The notes beneath the pieces were generated by a model. The model was not told the DNA's origin. It did no database searches and saw nothing but the letters and a program-made list of their open reading frames with translations. Shown piece by piece: positions 34,492-41,190 of a stretch of 64,000 bases of DNA (the stretch's first letter is position 1; each line of letters opens with the position of its first letter). This stretch comes from an uncultured Myxococcales bacterium (GTDB taxonomy: Bacteria > Myxococcota_A > Polyangia > Polyangiales > Polyangiaceae): NCBI GenBank assembly GCA_937949945.1, contig CALFEQ010000076.1, positions 1 to 64,000 on the forward strand, given 5' to 3'. A program made the position numbers and the translations under genes.

Positions 34492-36114
34492 GTGTTGCTG
34501 CCCCCCGAGCCATCGAGCCCCCCATCCTCCGGACGCACACGTGCAAGGCGCCTCGCCCTCGTCGGCGCGCTCGCGACCTCCGCGGCGCTCGGCGCGTGCT
34601 CGCTGACGTCGCTCGACGAATTCACCGGCGGAGCCGTCGACGATGCCGGCATCGACGGCGGACCGGACTCCGGCGTCGCGTCCTCGAGCGACTCCGGGCG
34701 CGAATCGGACGGCTCCGGGCCGATCGCGGGGGTGCCCAAGCATCCGCCGTCGTCGATCCGTTTCCGAGACCGCGACATCGCCGCCGGCGCGATCAACGGC
34801 ACGCTCGTCGTCGAGCCCGCCAGCGACGAGAGCGACGTCCGCTCGTACAAGGTCTACTGGGGAAGCGACGCGAAGACGAAGCTGTCCGTCGTCGCGACGG
34901 CCGAGAAGACCGGACTGCCGTTCACCCTGCCGCTCGTGGGCCCGCTCCCGCCTGGTGCGACACACCTCTTGGCCTTCAGCGCGAACGACGTGGGCGAATC
35001 GACGCAGGCGGCCGTGGTGGGGCCCATCGACAACCGCGTGACGATGGCGCCGCTGTCCGCCGTCGGCGGCCTCTTCCCGTCGGCGGCCATCGACTCGACG
35101 AACCGAAAGCTCCTCGTCGCCTTCACGGATCCGAACGCCGAGGGCCGGCCTGCGCTCCTGCGGTGTGAGCTCGACGGCACGAGCTGCGCGTACCACGACG
35201 TGTCGGCGGGACAGGCCCGGAACAACGGAATGCCACCAAAGCTCCTGCTCGACACGATCCGCGGCAAGCTCCTCGTCGTCGCCCAGAACACGGCGGCCAC
35301 CGGCGGCGGGCTCTCGCTGTTGCGCTGCGAGCTCGACGGGACGGCCTGCACGCACACCGATCTCGTGGGTAGCTGTGGCCCGTGTGGCAACGATCCTTCG
35401 GCTGCGATCGACACGGACGCGCAGAAGCTCCTCATCGTCACGTACGACGATACCGTCGGCGGCAAACCCACGCTCTTCCGTTGCGAGCTCGACGGGACGG
35501 CCTGCACGAGCACCGACATCTCCGCCGATCAGCCGGAGGGATCGGGGTTCGGCCCGCAGGTCCTCGTCGATCGGCAGAACAAGAAGCTCCTCGTCGTGAC
35601 GACGAACTACGCGAACGCGCGCAAGGCGAGCCTCTTCCACTGCAACCTCGACGGAACGAGCTGCACGCACCGTCACATCTCCGTGAATCAGCCGAACGAC
35701 TCCGGCCTCTCGCCATCGGCCATGATCGACGAGACCGAAGGCAAGCTCCTCGTCGTCACGTCGAACGGCGGCGCGTCCAACAAACCTTGGCTCTTCCGCT
35801 GCAACCTCGACGGCACGGGGTGCACGAGCACGGACATCTCGGCCGGGCAAGGCCCTCTGAGCACCGTCGGGTCGGTCGCCGTGCTCGACGCCGAGAATCG
35901 CGCCTTCTTCGTCGTCAGGGCATGGATGAAGCCCCCCTCCCTCTTCCGATGCAACGTCGACGGCACCGGCTGCGTGCACCACCCGCTCGCGGACGGCGCC
36001 GCCGTACTGGCACACAGCCCCAGCCCCGTCGTCGATCCCACGAGCGGGACGCTCGTGATTGCCGCGACAAACCAGGAGACCGGCGCTCTCGTCCGGTTCT
36101 CGCTCGGGCTCTGA
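34492..36114 (+). CDS. Lipoprotein with repeated beta blades
   Basis: 540 residues from a GTG. Lipobox ALGAC near residue 35, then an Asp/Gly/Ser linker, an FN3-like domain (residues 85-175: RDRDIAAGAINGTLVVEPASDE...YKVYWGSDAKTKL), and seven copies of a roughly 50-residue unit with KLLVVT, LFRCELDGT, CT and TDIS as landmarks from about residue 190 to the end. The array probably forms a beta-propeller on the cell surface. Each repeat has a conserved Cys pair around the LDGT turn. Ligand unknown. Confidence 0.7.
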   Translation: MLLPPEPSSPPSSGRTRARRLALVGALATSAALGACSLTSLDEFTGGAVDDAGIDGGPDSGVASSSDSGRESDGSGPIAGVPKHPPSSIRFRDRDIAAGAINGTLVVEPASDESDVRSYKVYWGSDAKTKLSVVATAEKTGLPFTLPLVGPLPPGATHLLAFSANDVGESTQAAVVGPIDNRVTMAPLSAVGGLFPSAAIDSTNRKLLVAFTDPNAEGRPALLRCELDGTSCAYHDVSAGQARNNGMPPKLLLDTIRGKLLVVAQNTAATGGGLSLLRCELDGTACTHTDLVGSCGPCGNDPSAAIDTDAQKLLIVTYDDTVGGKPTLFRCELDGTACTSTDISADQPEGSGFGPQVLVDRQNKKLLVVTTNYANARKASLFHCNLDGTSCTHRHISVNQPNDSGLSPSAMIDETEGKLLVVTSNGGASNKPWLFRCNLDGTGCTSTDISAGQGPLSTVGSVAVLDAENRAFFVVRAWMKPPSLFRCNVDGTGCVHHPLADGAAVLAHSPSPVVDPTSGTLVIAATNQETGALVRFSLGL

Positions 36115-36143
36115 GCCGCAAGAACGAGAAGCGACCGGCGCGA

Positions 36144-37052
36144 TCAGGCCGCGAACGCCCTCGAAATGGCCTCTGCCCCGCTCGTCGTCTCGAGCCACGG
36201 ATAGAGGAGCTGCTCCTCCTTCTCCCCGTGCGCGCGGAGCTGGCGGACGAGGGCCTCGGCCTGGCTCTCTCCGATCACGTGGAGCTCGATGCCGACGGCG
36301 AGCGCGTCGAGCGTCCTCCGCAGCTCGTCGTGCTCGCGCTGGAGCGCGGCGGCGTCTTTCGCGCTCGACTCACGGAACGCGGGGAAGATGCGCTCCTCCT
36401 CGAACGCCATGTGCGCGCGCAGGGCAGGCTCGAACCGAGCGAACTGCGCGCGGACGTCGGCCCAGTCGCCGTGACGCCAGGTCTCGAGCAGGGCGGCGTA
36501 CTCTCCTTCGAGCCGCACATGCTCCGCGCGCAGCAACGTCGCCAGCAGCGCGTACGGCGGCTTCGTGAGCCCTGCGCGCTCGTCCGGCTTCGGCTCGCTC
36601 TCGCCGGAGCGCCTCGACGCATCCCCCGGCGGGGTCGGACGCACGACCATCACGGGTCGATCGACGTGGTTCACGACCTTCGCCGCCGTCGTGCCGAGCA
36701 TGCGCGCGAGGAGCCCGTAGCGATGGGCGCCGATCACGACGACGTCGGCATCGTAGGCGCGCGCGGCTTCGCAGATGGTCGACCACGGCTCGCCGACCTC
36801 GACCGTCACGCCGTCGCGAAGTCGCTCGGGGATGCACTCCGAACGGAAGACGAGATCCGCCTCCGCTTCCGCGACGAGCGCGTTCATGTCGCCGCCGGGC
36901 TCGAAGACGTTGGGGGCGGGCGGCGAGGCCGTCGCGGGCACGACCCGCAGGAGCCGAACCTTGGCGCCCGTCACGGTGGCGAGCTCCACCGCCCGGTCGA
37001 GGACGAGTCTGGCGGTTTCGGTTCGGTCGAGAGCAGCGAGGATGCGCTTCAT
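36144..37052 (-). CDS. Universal stress protein-hemerythrin fusion
   Basis: 302 residues. Residues 1-140 are a UspA domain (KRILAALDRTETARLVLDRAVELA ... IGAHRYGLLARMLGTT, nucleotide motif intact). Residues 165-295 form a hemerythrin/HHE four-helix bundle with ligands visible in LRAEH, AHMAFEEERIFPAF, REHDEL and RAHGEKEEQLLYPWLE, enough for a diiron site. It could couple oxygen or NO sensing to a stress response. The close sigma-54-type element is off by one base (N9), so its promoter is uncertain. Divergent from a small-gene/CBS operon. Confidence 0.87.
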   Translation of the reverse strand: MKRILAALDRTETARLVLDRAVELATVTGAKVRLLRVVPATASPPAPNVFEPGGDMNALVAEAEADLVFRSECIPERLRDGVTVEVGEPWSTICEAARAYDADVVVIGAHRYGLLARMLGTTAAKVVNHVDRPVMVVRPTPPGDASRRSGESEPKPDERAGLTKPPYALLATLLRAEHVRLEGEYAALLETWRHGDWADVRAQFARFEPALRAHMAFEEERIFPAFRESSAKDAAALQREHDELRRTLDALAVGIELHVIGESQAEALVRQLRAHGEKEEQLLYPWLETTSGAEAISRAFAA

Positions 37053-37173
37053 GCCCGGACGAGCATCCACTCGCCATGCCAGCGATCCCGTGGCTGCGCT
37101 CACGCGGTTTTCTCCGTCCCGCGTCCTCGCGTGCGGCAGAGGGCTCGATGGTTCGGCGCACGGAATGCGCCCT

Positions 37174-37188
37174 CGCGCAGGTTGCGCG
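37174..37188. promoter_or_regulatory. Inverted repeat, candidate activator site
   Basis: CGCGCA-GGT-TGCGCG, 6-bp perfect arms, centred about 77 bp upstream of the predicted start at 37258. The GCGCA/TGCGC arms echo those of the hpf and cbb3 sites. Confidence 0.45.
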
Positions 37189-37231
37189 GCGCGACGCGGG
37201 TCGCCGGGCACGACATGGCGCCCTTCGTGGC

Positions 37232-37247
37232 TGGCCGCGACCTTGCA
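37232..37247 (+). promoter_or_regulatory. Sigma-54-type promoter for small coiled-coil gene and CBS
   Basis: Reads TGGCCGCGACCTTGCA, a complete TGGC-N7-TTGCA match. Predicted start near 37258; a 24-nt leader contains AAGGAG at 37270-37275. Confidence 0.8.
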
Positions 37248-37281
37248 GGGTGTCTCACGCCACCATCCGAAGGAGCACGCC

Positions 37282-37524
37282 ATGGGAACGAAGCAGGACA
37301 TCCGCAAGGGCATCGACGAGGCGCTCGAAGCCCTCGAGCAAGCGGCCGACGAGGTACGCGTGAAGCTCCATCTCGCCGGCATGCAAGCAGCCGACGCGTG
37401 GGAGAAGCAGCTCGAGCCGCGCCTCTTCGAGGCACGGCGTCATGCGCGCGAGGCGACGGCCGCGTCGAAGGCTGCGATCGAGGAGACGCTGAAGGCCTTC
37501 CGCGATTTCGCGCGCGCCTTGTGA
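37282..37524 (+). CDS. Small helical protein
   Basis: 80 residues, almost entirely predicted helix with heptad-like hydrophobics (DEALEALEQAADEVRVKLHLAGMQAADAWEKQLEP ...), acidic at the start and basic at the end. No Cys. It resembles small phasin-like or coiled-coil stress proteins only in composition. Leadered transcript from a full sigma-54-type promoter with a clear AAGGAG. Co-transcribed with the Cys-CBS gene 13 bp downstream. Confidence 0.65.
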   Translation: MGTKQDIRKGIDEALEALEQAADEVRVKLHLAGMQAADAWEKQLEPRLFEARRHAREATAASKAAIEETLKAFRDFARAL

Positions 37525-37537
37525 GCGGGAGTGGGCG

Positions 37538-38248
37538 ATGGGCGAGGGGGCCCCCGTGCGCGACGACGAGCGACCACGCGCCAAACACGTGAGCCACCCC
37601 ATCCTGCGACTCGACATCGTGGGGGCGAACGGGGCGCGCGAGTCGGAGTACCGCGTCTTCTGCAAGTACCAGCAGCGCTCGGTCCCGATCGGGACCTGCT
37701 CCGCCTGCGCGCACTGCGACGCCATCCTCCCCGCCCCGACCCCGTCCGTCGAATGCACGATCCCGCTCGACGAGACGGAGCCGCCGCCCGATCCACAGGG
37801 CGTACGCACGGCCGTCGGCGGCGTGCTCGCGGCAGGAGCGACCGTGATCGATCCGTCGGTGACCGTCCGCGAGGCGCTCGCGCTCCTGCGCAGCGAAAAT
37901 CGCCGCTCGGTCGCCGTCGTCGACGAGAAGCGGACGATCATCGGCGTGGTCCACGAGGCCACGTTCGTCCCGAAGCCCGGGGCTCGGAAGGAGCCGCCGA
38001 ACGAGAGCATCGCGCGCATCATGTCCGGCTCGGTCGTCGTCCACGAGAGCCTGCCGGTGAGGAAGGCGCTCGAGGTGCTGGCGGCGTCCCACCTCCGCGA
38101 GGTCACGGTCGTGAACGAAGACGGCGTCCCGCTCGGGCTCTTCCGCGACGTCGACGGCCTGCGCTGGCTCGTCGACGCACGCGATCGCGAGCGCACGGCG
38201 CGAGGGATTCCACGCGAAGAGCAGAAGCACGGAAGGGATCTGCGATAG
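37538..38248 (+). CDS. Cys-rich zinc-like N-terminus plus CBS pair
   Basis: 236 residues. Residues 35-65 hold RVFCKYQQRSVPIGTCSACAHCDAI, a Cys4 motif probably binding zinc or iron. From about residue 95 there are two CBS motifs (VLAAGATVIDPSVTVREALALLRSENRRSVAVVDEKRTIIGVV, and MSGSVVVHESLPVRKALEVLAASHLREVTVVNEDG). A close relative with the same layout is at 41191-41865 (YVRCPRRDETIDALACTGCARM, then CBS). The Cys motif plus CBS suggests combined metal/redox and nucleotide sensing. GGGAG ribosome site; operon with the previous gene. Confidence 0.8.
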   Translation: MGEGAPVRDDERPRAKHVSHPILRLDIVGANGARESEYRVFCKYQQRSVPIGTCSACAHCDAILPAPTPSVECTIPLDETEPPPDPQGVRTAVGGVLAAGATVIDPSVTVREALALLRSENRRSVAVVDEKRTIIGVVHEATFVPKPGARKEPPNESIARIMSGSVVVHESLPVRKALEVLAASHLREVTVVNEDGVPLGLFRDVDGLRWLVDARDRERTARGIPREEQKHGRDLR

Positions 38249-38338
38249 GAGCTCTTGCTGCGTGCGTAGGCCTCACGAGCTTGCCGCGACCTCGCGGATC
38301 GCACGCGAGAGACTGCGGCACGACGGGCTCGAAGTCAC

Positions 38339-38354
38339 CGGCATGGCGTCTGCC
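38339..38354 (+). promoter_or_regulatory. Sigma-54-type promoter for the PEBP gene
   Basis: Reads CGGCATGGCGTCTGCC, with GGCA.G and TGC in place and exact GG-N10-GC spacing. The -12 C is 14 nt from the ATG at 38367. The match is weaker in the last base. Confidence 0.5.
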
Positions 38355-38366
38355 TCATGGTAGGTC

Positions 38367-38846
38367 ATGCCGTTCCAGCTCACGTCGCCGAGCTTCGAGC
38401 ACGAGCAGGAGATCCCCACGCGTCACACGTGCGAGGGCGAAGACGTCTCGCCTGCGCTCGTCTGGAGCTCGCCCCCGAAGGGGACGAAGTCGTTCGCGTT
38501 GATCGTCGACGATCCGGACGCACCGGATCCGCGCGCGCCGAAGCGCGTTTGGGTCCACTGGGTGCTGTACGGGCTTCCGGCCGACGCGCGATCGCTGCCC
38601 GAAGGAGTCACACGCACCACGCTCCCGCCCGGCGCGAAGGAGGGCGACAACGACTGGCGCGAGCGCGGCTGGCGCGGCCCGTGTCCGCCCATCGGAAGGC
38701 ACCGCTACTTCTTCAAGCTCTACGCGCTCGACACCACCCTCGAGGAGCTCGGCCCCGGTGCCACGAAGAGCGATCTCGAGAACGCGATGACCGGGCACGT
38801 CCTCGACACCGCGACGCTCGTGGGGACCTACGAGAAGAAGCGTTGA
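38367..38846 (+). CDS. YbhB/YbcL family PEBP-like protein
   Basis: 159 residues. FQLTSPSFEHEQEIPTRHTCEGEDVSPALVWSSPP, DDPDAPDPRAPKRVWVHWVLYGLP and RGPCPPIGRHRYFFKLYALD are the family landmarks. Bacterial PEBP-like proteins bind small anions or lipids; role unclear. It has no ribosome site and starts 14 nt after a sigma-54-type -12 element. A downstream 59-residue ORF is 7 bp away. Confidence 0.9.
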   Translation: MPFQLTSPSFEHEQEIPTRHTCEGEDVSPALVWSSPPKGTKSFALIVDDPDAPDPRAPKRVWVHWVLYGLPADARSLPEGVTRTTLPPGAKEGDNDWRERGWRGPCPPIGRHRYFFKLYALDTTLEELGPGATKSDLENAMTGHVLDTATLVGTYEKKR

Positions 38847-38853
38847 AGATCCG

Positions 38854-39033
38854 GTGAAGCGAACCGCCCCTCGAGCATCCACGCTCGTCGCAGCCCCGAG
38901 ACCTCGGGCGCGACGCCTCGAGCGGCGGTCGGGCTGGCTCGTCTGGGTGGATGGCTATTGGCGCGGCCGATCCTGGGTTCCCGGGCACTACCGCAGCGCG
39001 TCCGGCCCGTCGCACCTCAGCGAAGATCCTTGA
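38854..39033 (+). CDS. Short protein with WVDGYW-x5-WVPGHY motif
   Basis: 59 residues from a GTG 7 bp after the PEBP stop. The first part is basic (KRTAPRAS, RPRARRLERRSG). The C-terminal half has LVWVDGYWRGRSWVPGHYRS, the Tyr/Trp-rich YxWxxPGxY repeat of small bacterial envelope proteins, which is hard to get by chance in GC-rich non-coding DNA. No Shine-Dalgarno site seen; translational coupling with PEBP is likely. It is too short for a 60-codon cutoff. Confidence 0.5.
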   Translation: MKRTAPRASTLVAAPRPRARRLERRSGWLVWVDGYWRGRSWVPGHYRSASGPSHLSEDP

Positions 39034-39056
39034 GCCGACGGCCCGTACGACGGCCG

Positions 39057-39221
39057 TCAATCTCTCGCCGGACGAGGCGAAGGCTTCGAGCCCGGCGGCA
39101 TCCGGCGCGGCGCGTCCTGCTGCACGGGCTGCGTCGGGCCCGCATGATCGTGCTCGTCGACGATGGGCTTCGATCCCGCGCCGGTCTTGCGCTTCTTCGG
39201 CGCCGAAGCTCTGCGTTTCAT
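39057..39221 (-). CDS. Small basic protein with strong ribosome site
   Basis: 54 residues from an ATG preceded by AAGGAGG at ideal spacing. The sequence is Lys/Arg/Pro-rich (KRRASAPKKRKTGAGSKPIV, then PTQPVQQDAPRRMPPGSKPS) and reads as an unstructured, possibly nucleic-acid-binding polypeptide. The reading frame ends with TGA 24 bp beyond the end of the WVPGHY gene (tail-to-tail). No homology can be recognised. Smaller than a 60-codon cutoff. Confidence 0.5.
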   Translation of the reverse strand: MKRRASAPKKRKTGAGSKPIVDEHDHAGPTQPVQQDAPRRMPPGSKPSPRPARD

Positions 39222-39275
39222 GGTCGTCCTCCTTCGCGCATGGGCGCGCAGCCTTCGCTTACCTCGCTCGCGCGA

Positions 39276-39286
39276 TACGTCACGTA
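39276..39286. promoter_or_regulatory. TACGT-C-ACGTA palindrome, candidate activator site
   Basis: 11-bp perfect palindrome, about 68 bp upstream of the predicted start of the phosphatidyltransferase transcript; also between it and the divergent 39057-39221 gene. Confidence 0.35.
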
Positions 39287-39322
39287 CGCGAACGAGGTCG
39301 TGCGCGGCGCCCCGACGCGCCG

Positions 39323-39338
39323 GGGCACATGCCTTGCG
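39323..39338 (+). promoter_or_regulatory. Sigma-54-type promoter for CDP-alcohol phosphatidyltransferase
   Basis: Reads GGGCACATGCCTTGCG: GGCAC and TTGC with exact spacing. The -12 C is 19 nt from the ATG, predicted leader 7 nt, which excludes the GGAG at 39345-39348. Confidence 0.7.
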
Positions 39339-39355
39339 AGCGTAGGAGCGGCCCC

Positions 39356-39973
39356 ATGCTGAACGTCGCCAGAAGCCGGCCGGCCCCCGAGCCGAGCGCT
39401 TGGCGCTTCCCGCGAGATTTCGATCCGCGCGCGCTGACGACGGTGCCCGGCATGCTCAGCTTGTCCCGCGTCGCGTTCGCGGCCCTCTTTCCGCTGACCA
39501 TCGGACGCCCTGCCTGGTCGCTCGCGGTCCTCGCAGCGGCCGGCGCCTCGGACGTCCTCGACGGGTGGTGGGCGCGGCGGTTCCATCGAGCGAGCGCGAC
39601 GGGCGCGATGCTCGACGGCGTCACGGACAAGGTCTTCTTCGTCGCCGTCGTCGTGACCCTCCTCGTGTCCAAGACCCTGAACGTGGTCGAGGTGCTCCTG
39701 ATCGCGACGCGGGACATCGGCGAGCTCGCGCTGGCGGCTCGGATGGCGGTCGGGAGACAGAAGCAGAAGCTCACGGCCGCGCACGCCGCGAACGTCGGCG
39801 GGAAGGTCGCGACCCTTCTCCAGTACGTCGCCGTCGTCGCCGTCATCCTCGGCGCCGAGGGCGAGCTCCGAGCAGCGGTGATCGGCGCCGCCGCCCTCGC
39901 GGGCGTCGTGGCCGGCGCCGTGTACTGGGCGCGCGAGGAGCGTCGATCGCTCAAGGCCGCAGCCGCTCGGTGA
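39356..39973 (+). CDS. CDP-alcohol phosphatidyltransferase
   Basis: 205 residues with about five membrane helices. The CDP-alcohol motif D-x2-D-G-x2-A-R-x8-G-x3-D-x3-D appears as DVLDGWWARRFHRASATGAMLDGVTD (residues 62-88). Such enzymes join a CDP-linked lipid to an alcohol such as glycerol phosphate or inositol. The start is the ATG at 39356, next to the promoter; upstream in-frame sequence has no homology. It overlaps the 3' end of the opposite DUF4833 gene by 23 bp. Confidence 0.88.
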   Translation: MLNVARSRPAPEPSAWRFPRDFDPRALTTVPGMLSLSRVAFAALFPLTIGRPAWSLAVLAAAGASDVLDGWWARRFHRASATGAMLDGVTDKVFFVAVVVTLLVSKTLNVVEVLLIATRDIGELALAARMAVGRQKQKLTAAHAANVGGKVATLLQYVAVVAVILGAEGELRAAVIGAAALAGVVAGAVYWAREERRSLKAAAAR

Positions 39974-40463
39974 GCCGCTTTCCGTTCTCCATGTCGGCGC
40001 CGTGCAGATCGATGTAGCGCACCTTCGGGATGAGCCCCGTCTCGTCCGTCGCGACGTAGATCCGCTCGAGGACCGCGCTTCGTCCGCAGATCACGATCTG
40101 CGCGACCCATCGTCCTTGCCAGCGGAGCACGCGGATCGAGCGCTCGGAGGTCGCGTTCAGGTAGAGGAGCCACGACCCGCCCTTCTCCGGGACGGCCTTG
40201 AAGCCGTACGCTCGACGGTCGAGGGCGTTGAGACCTTCGCGGCGGCCGTCCTCCGCCTTCAGGATCCAGTAGCAGATGACCGGCGTCTTCGGGTCGAGCT
40301 TGTCCACCTGCTCGAGCACCGCGTCGTACTGCACGATGTTGGCGTTCTTGCTCCGCTCGATGCGGAACAGGGGCACGTAGATCGGTCCCGCCGTCGCAGC
40401 GTTGGGCACGAGGAGCGCGACGGACGCGCCGAGCGCCGCACGCCTCGTGATCTTCCGTGCCAT
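39951..40463 (-). CDS. DUF4833 exported protein
   Basis: 170 residues. A twin-arginine-like start (ARKITRRAALGASVALLVPNAATA, cleavable) suggests Tat export. LFRIERSKNANIVQYDAV and KGGSWLLYLNATSERSIRVLRW correspond to the DUF4833 family of secreted or periplasmic proteins, function unknown. The ATG is 14 nt from the -12 element of a sigma-54-type promoter and no ribosome site is present. Convergent overlap with the phosphatidyltransferase. Confidence 0.78.
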   Translation of the reverse strand: MARKITRRAALGASVALLVPNAATAGPIYVPLFRIERSKNANIVQYDAVLEQVDKLDPKTPVICYWILKAEDGRREGLNALDRRAYGFKAVPEKGGSWLLYLNATSERSIRVLRWQGRWVAQIVICGRSAVLERIYVATDETGLIPKVRYIDLHGADMENGKRLTERLRP

Positions 40464-40475
40464 CGCTCGTGGTTC

Positions 40476-40491
40476 TGCAACGTACGTACCG
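40476..40491 (-). promoter_or_regulatory. Sigma-54-type promoter for DUF4833 gene
   Basis: Reads CGGTACGTACGTTGCA on the minus strand; ACG and TTGCA match and GG-N10-GC is exact. The -12 C is 14 nt from the ATG. Confidence 0.65.
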
Positions 40492-40503
40492 CAGCACACG
40501 AGG

Positions 40504-40517
40504 CACGCGGTCGCGTG
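40504..40517. promoter_or_regulatory. CACGCG-GT-CGCGTG palindrome
   Basis: Perfect inverted repeat, about 45 bp upstream of the DUF4833 start, closer than usual for enhancer sites. Confidence 0.3.
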
Positions 40518-40541
40518 AGCGCGTCGCGTCGTCTCGGCCGA

Positions 40542-40973
40542 TCACATGCGATGGCCGCAGCCCGACCTCATGTCCTCGGCGCGGGCCCTCAGCTTGGCGC
40601 GCAGCGCGTCCCGATCACGCGGATCGACAGCGGCGAAGGTCACACGCGAGCCGCCGTCGATGGGCTCCTCTCCGATCCGGGCCGGGGGCAACCGGCGCGA
40701 CCGTCGCCGTCCGTCGCCGGCGACGAAGGCACGATGCGCGCGCTCTCTCAGCTCGTCGACGCGCTCGGGAGGGGCCGTGAACGTGAGCGCGCCGCCTTCG
40801 GGCGTCTCTTCGAAGGCGACCTTCGATCCGGGGACGCCGAGCGGGCACCCGGACTGCAAGGGCGCATCCAGCACCGGCAGGTCCGCCGCGGGCACCTGCA
40901 CCTCCGGCACCTCGACGCAACCCACGAGGAGGAGAAGCGCGGTCGTGACGGAGACGGCGGGGAGCGGCTCCAC
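40542..40973 (-). CDS. Small lipoprotein
   Basis: 143 residues from a GTG. Signal peptide with lipobox LLVGC near residue 19, then a Val/Pro/Asp-rich linker and a compact domain with two Cys (DAPLQSGCPLGVPG, and CGHRM at the end) that may be paired. The core LTFTAPPERVDELRERAHRAF and ARIGEEPIDGGSRVTFAAVDPRDRDAL could be an alpha/beta fold. No known family recognised. Reads toward DUF4833, 78 bp away. Confidence 0.6.
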   Translation of the reverse strand: MEPLPAVSVTTALLLLVGCVEVPEVQVPAADLPVLDAPLQSGCPLGVPGSKVAFEETPEGGALTFTAPPERVDELRERAHRAFVAGDGRRRSRRLPPARIGEEPIDGGSRVTFAAVDPRDRDALRAKLRARAEDMRSGCGHRM

Positions 40974-41160
40974 GAACGCGCTTCTTGGATCGAACGGCCA
41001 CCGGATGCCAGCTCGGCATGCGCAAAAGCTGCGGTCTCCGGCGCATCACCTGCGCTCGCCTCGCCCGGCAGAGGTGATCGCCCGCTCTCGGGCCCGTCGC
41101 GACGAACGCCCCGGTCGTGTGCGAAGATCGAGAGGAGACGCGAGCGGAGCCCATGAGCTC

Positions 41161-41176
41161 AGGCTCGTGAGTTGCA
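41161..41176 (+). promoter_or_regulatory. Sigma-54-type promoter for Cys-CBS and acyltransferase operon
   Basis: Reads AGGCTCGTGAGTTGCA: GGC and TTGCA with exact spacing. The -12 C is 16 nt from the ATG at 41191. The GGGGAGGT ribosome-like run lies mostly before the predicted start (41187). Confidence 0.65.
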
Positions 41177-41190
41177 ACGGGGGGAGGTAC

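Noticed and set aside
37062..37077. TGGC...ATGCTC upstream of the USP-hemerythrin gene as sigma-54-type promoter
   Set aside because: The spacing is GG-N9-GC. Sigma-54 is strict about ten bases, so it is not listed as a feature.
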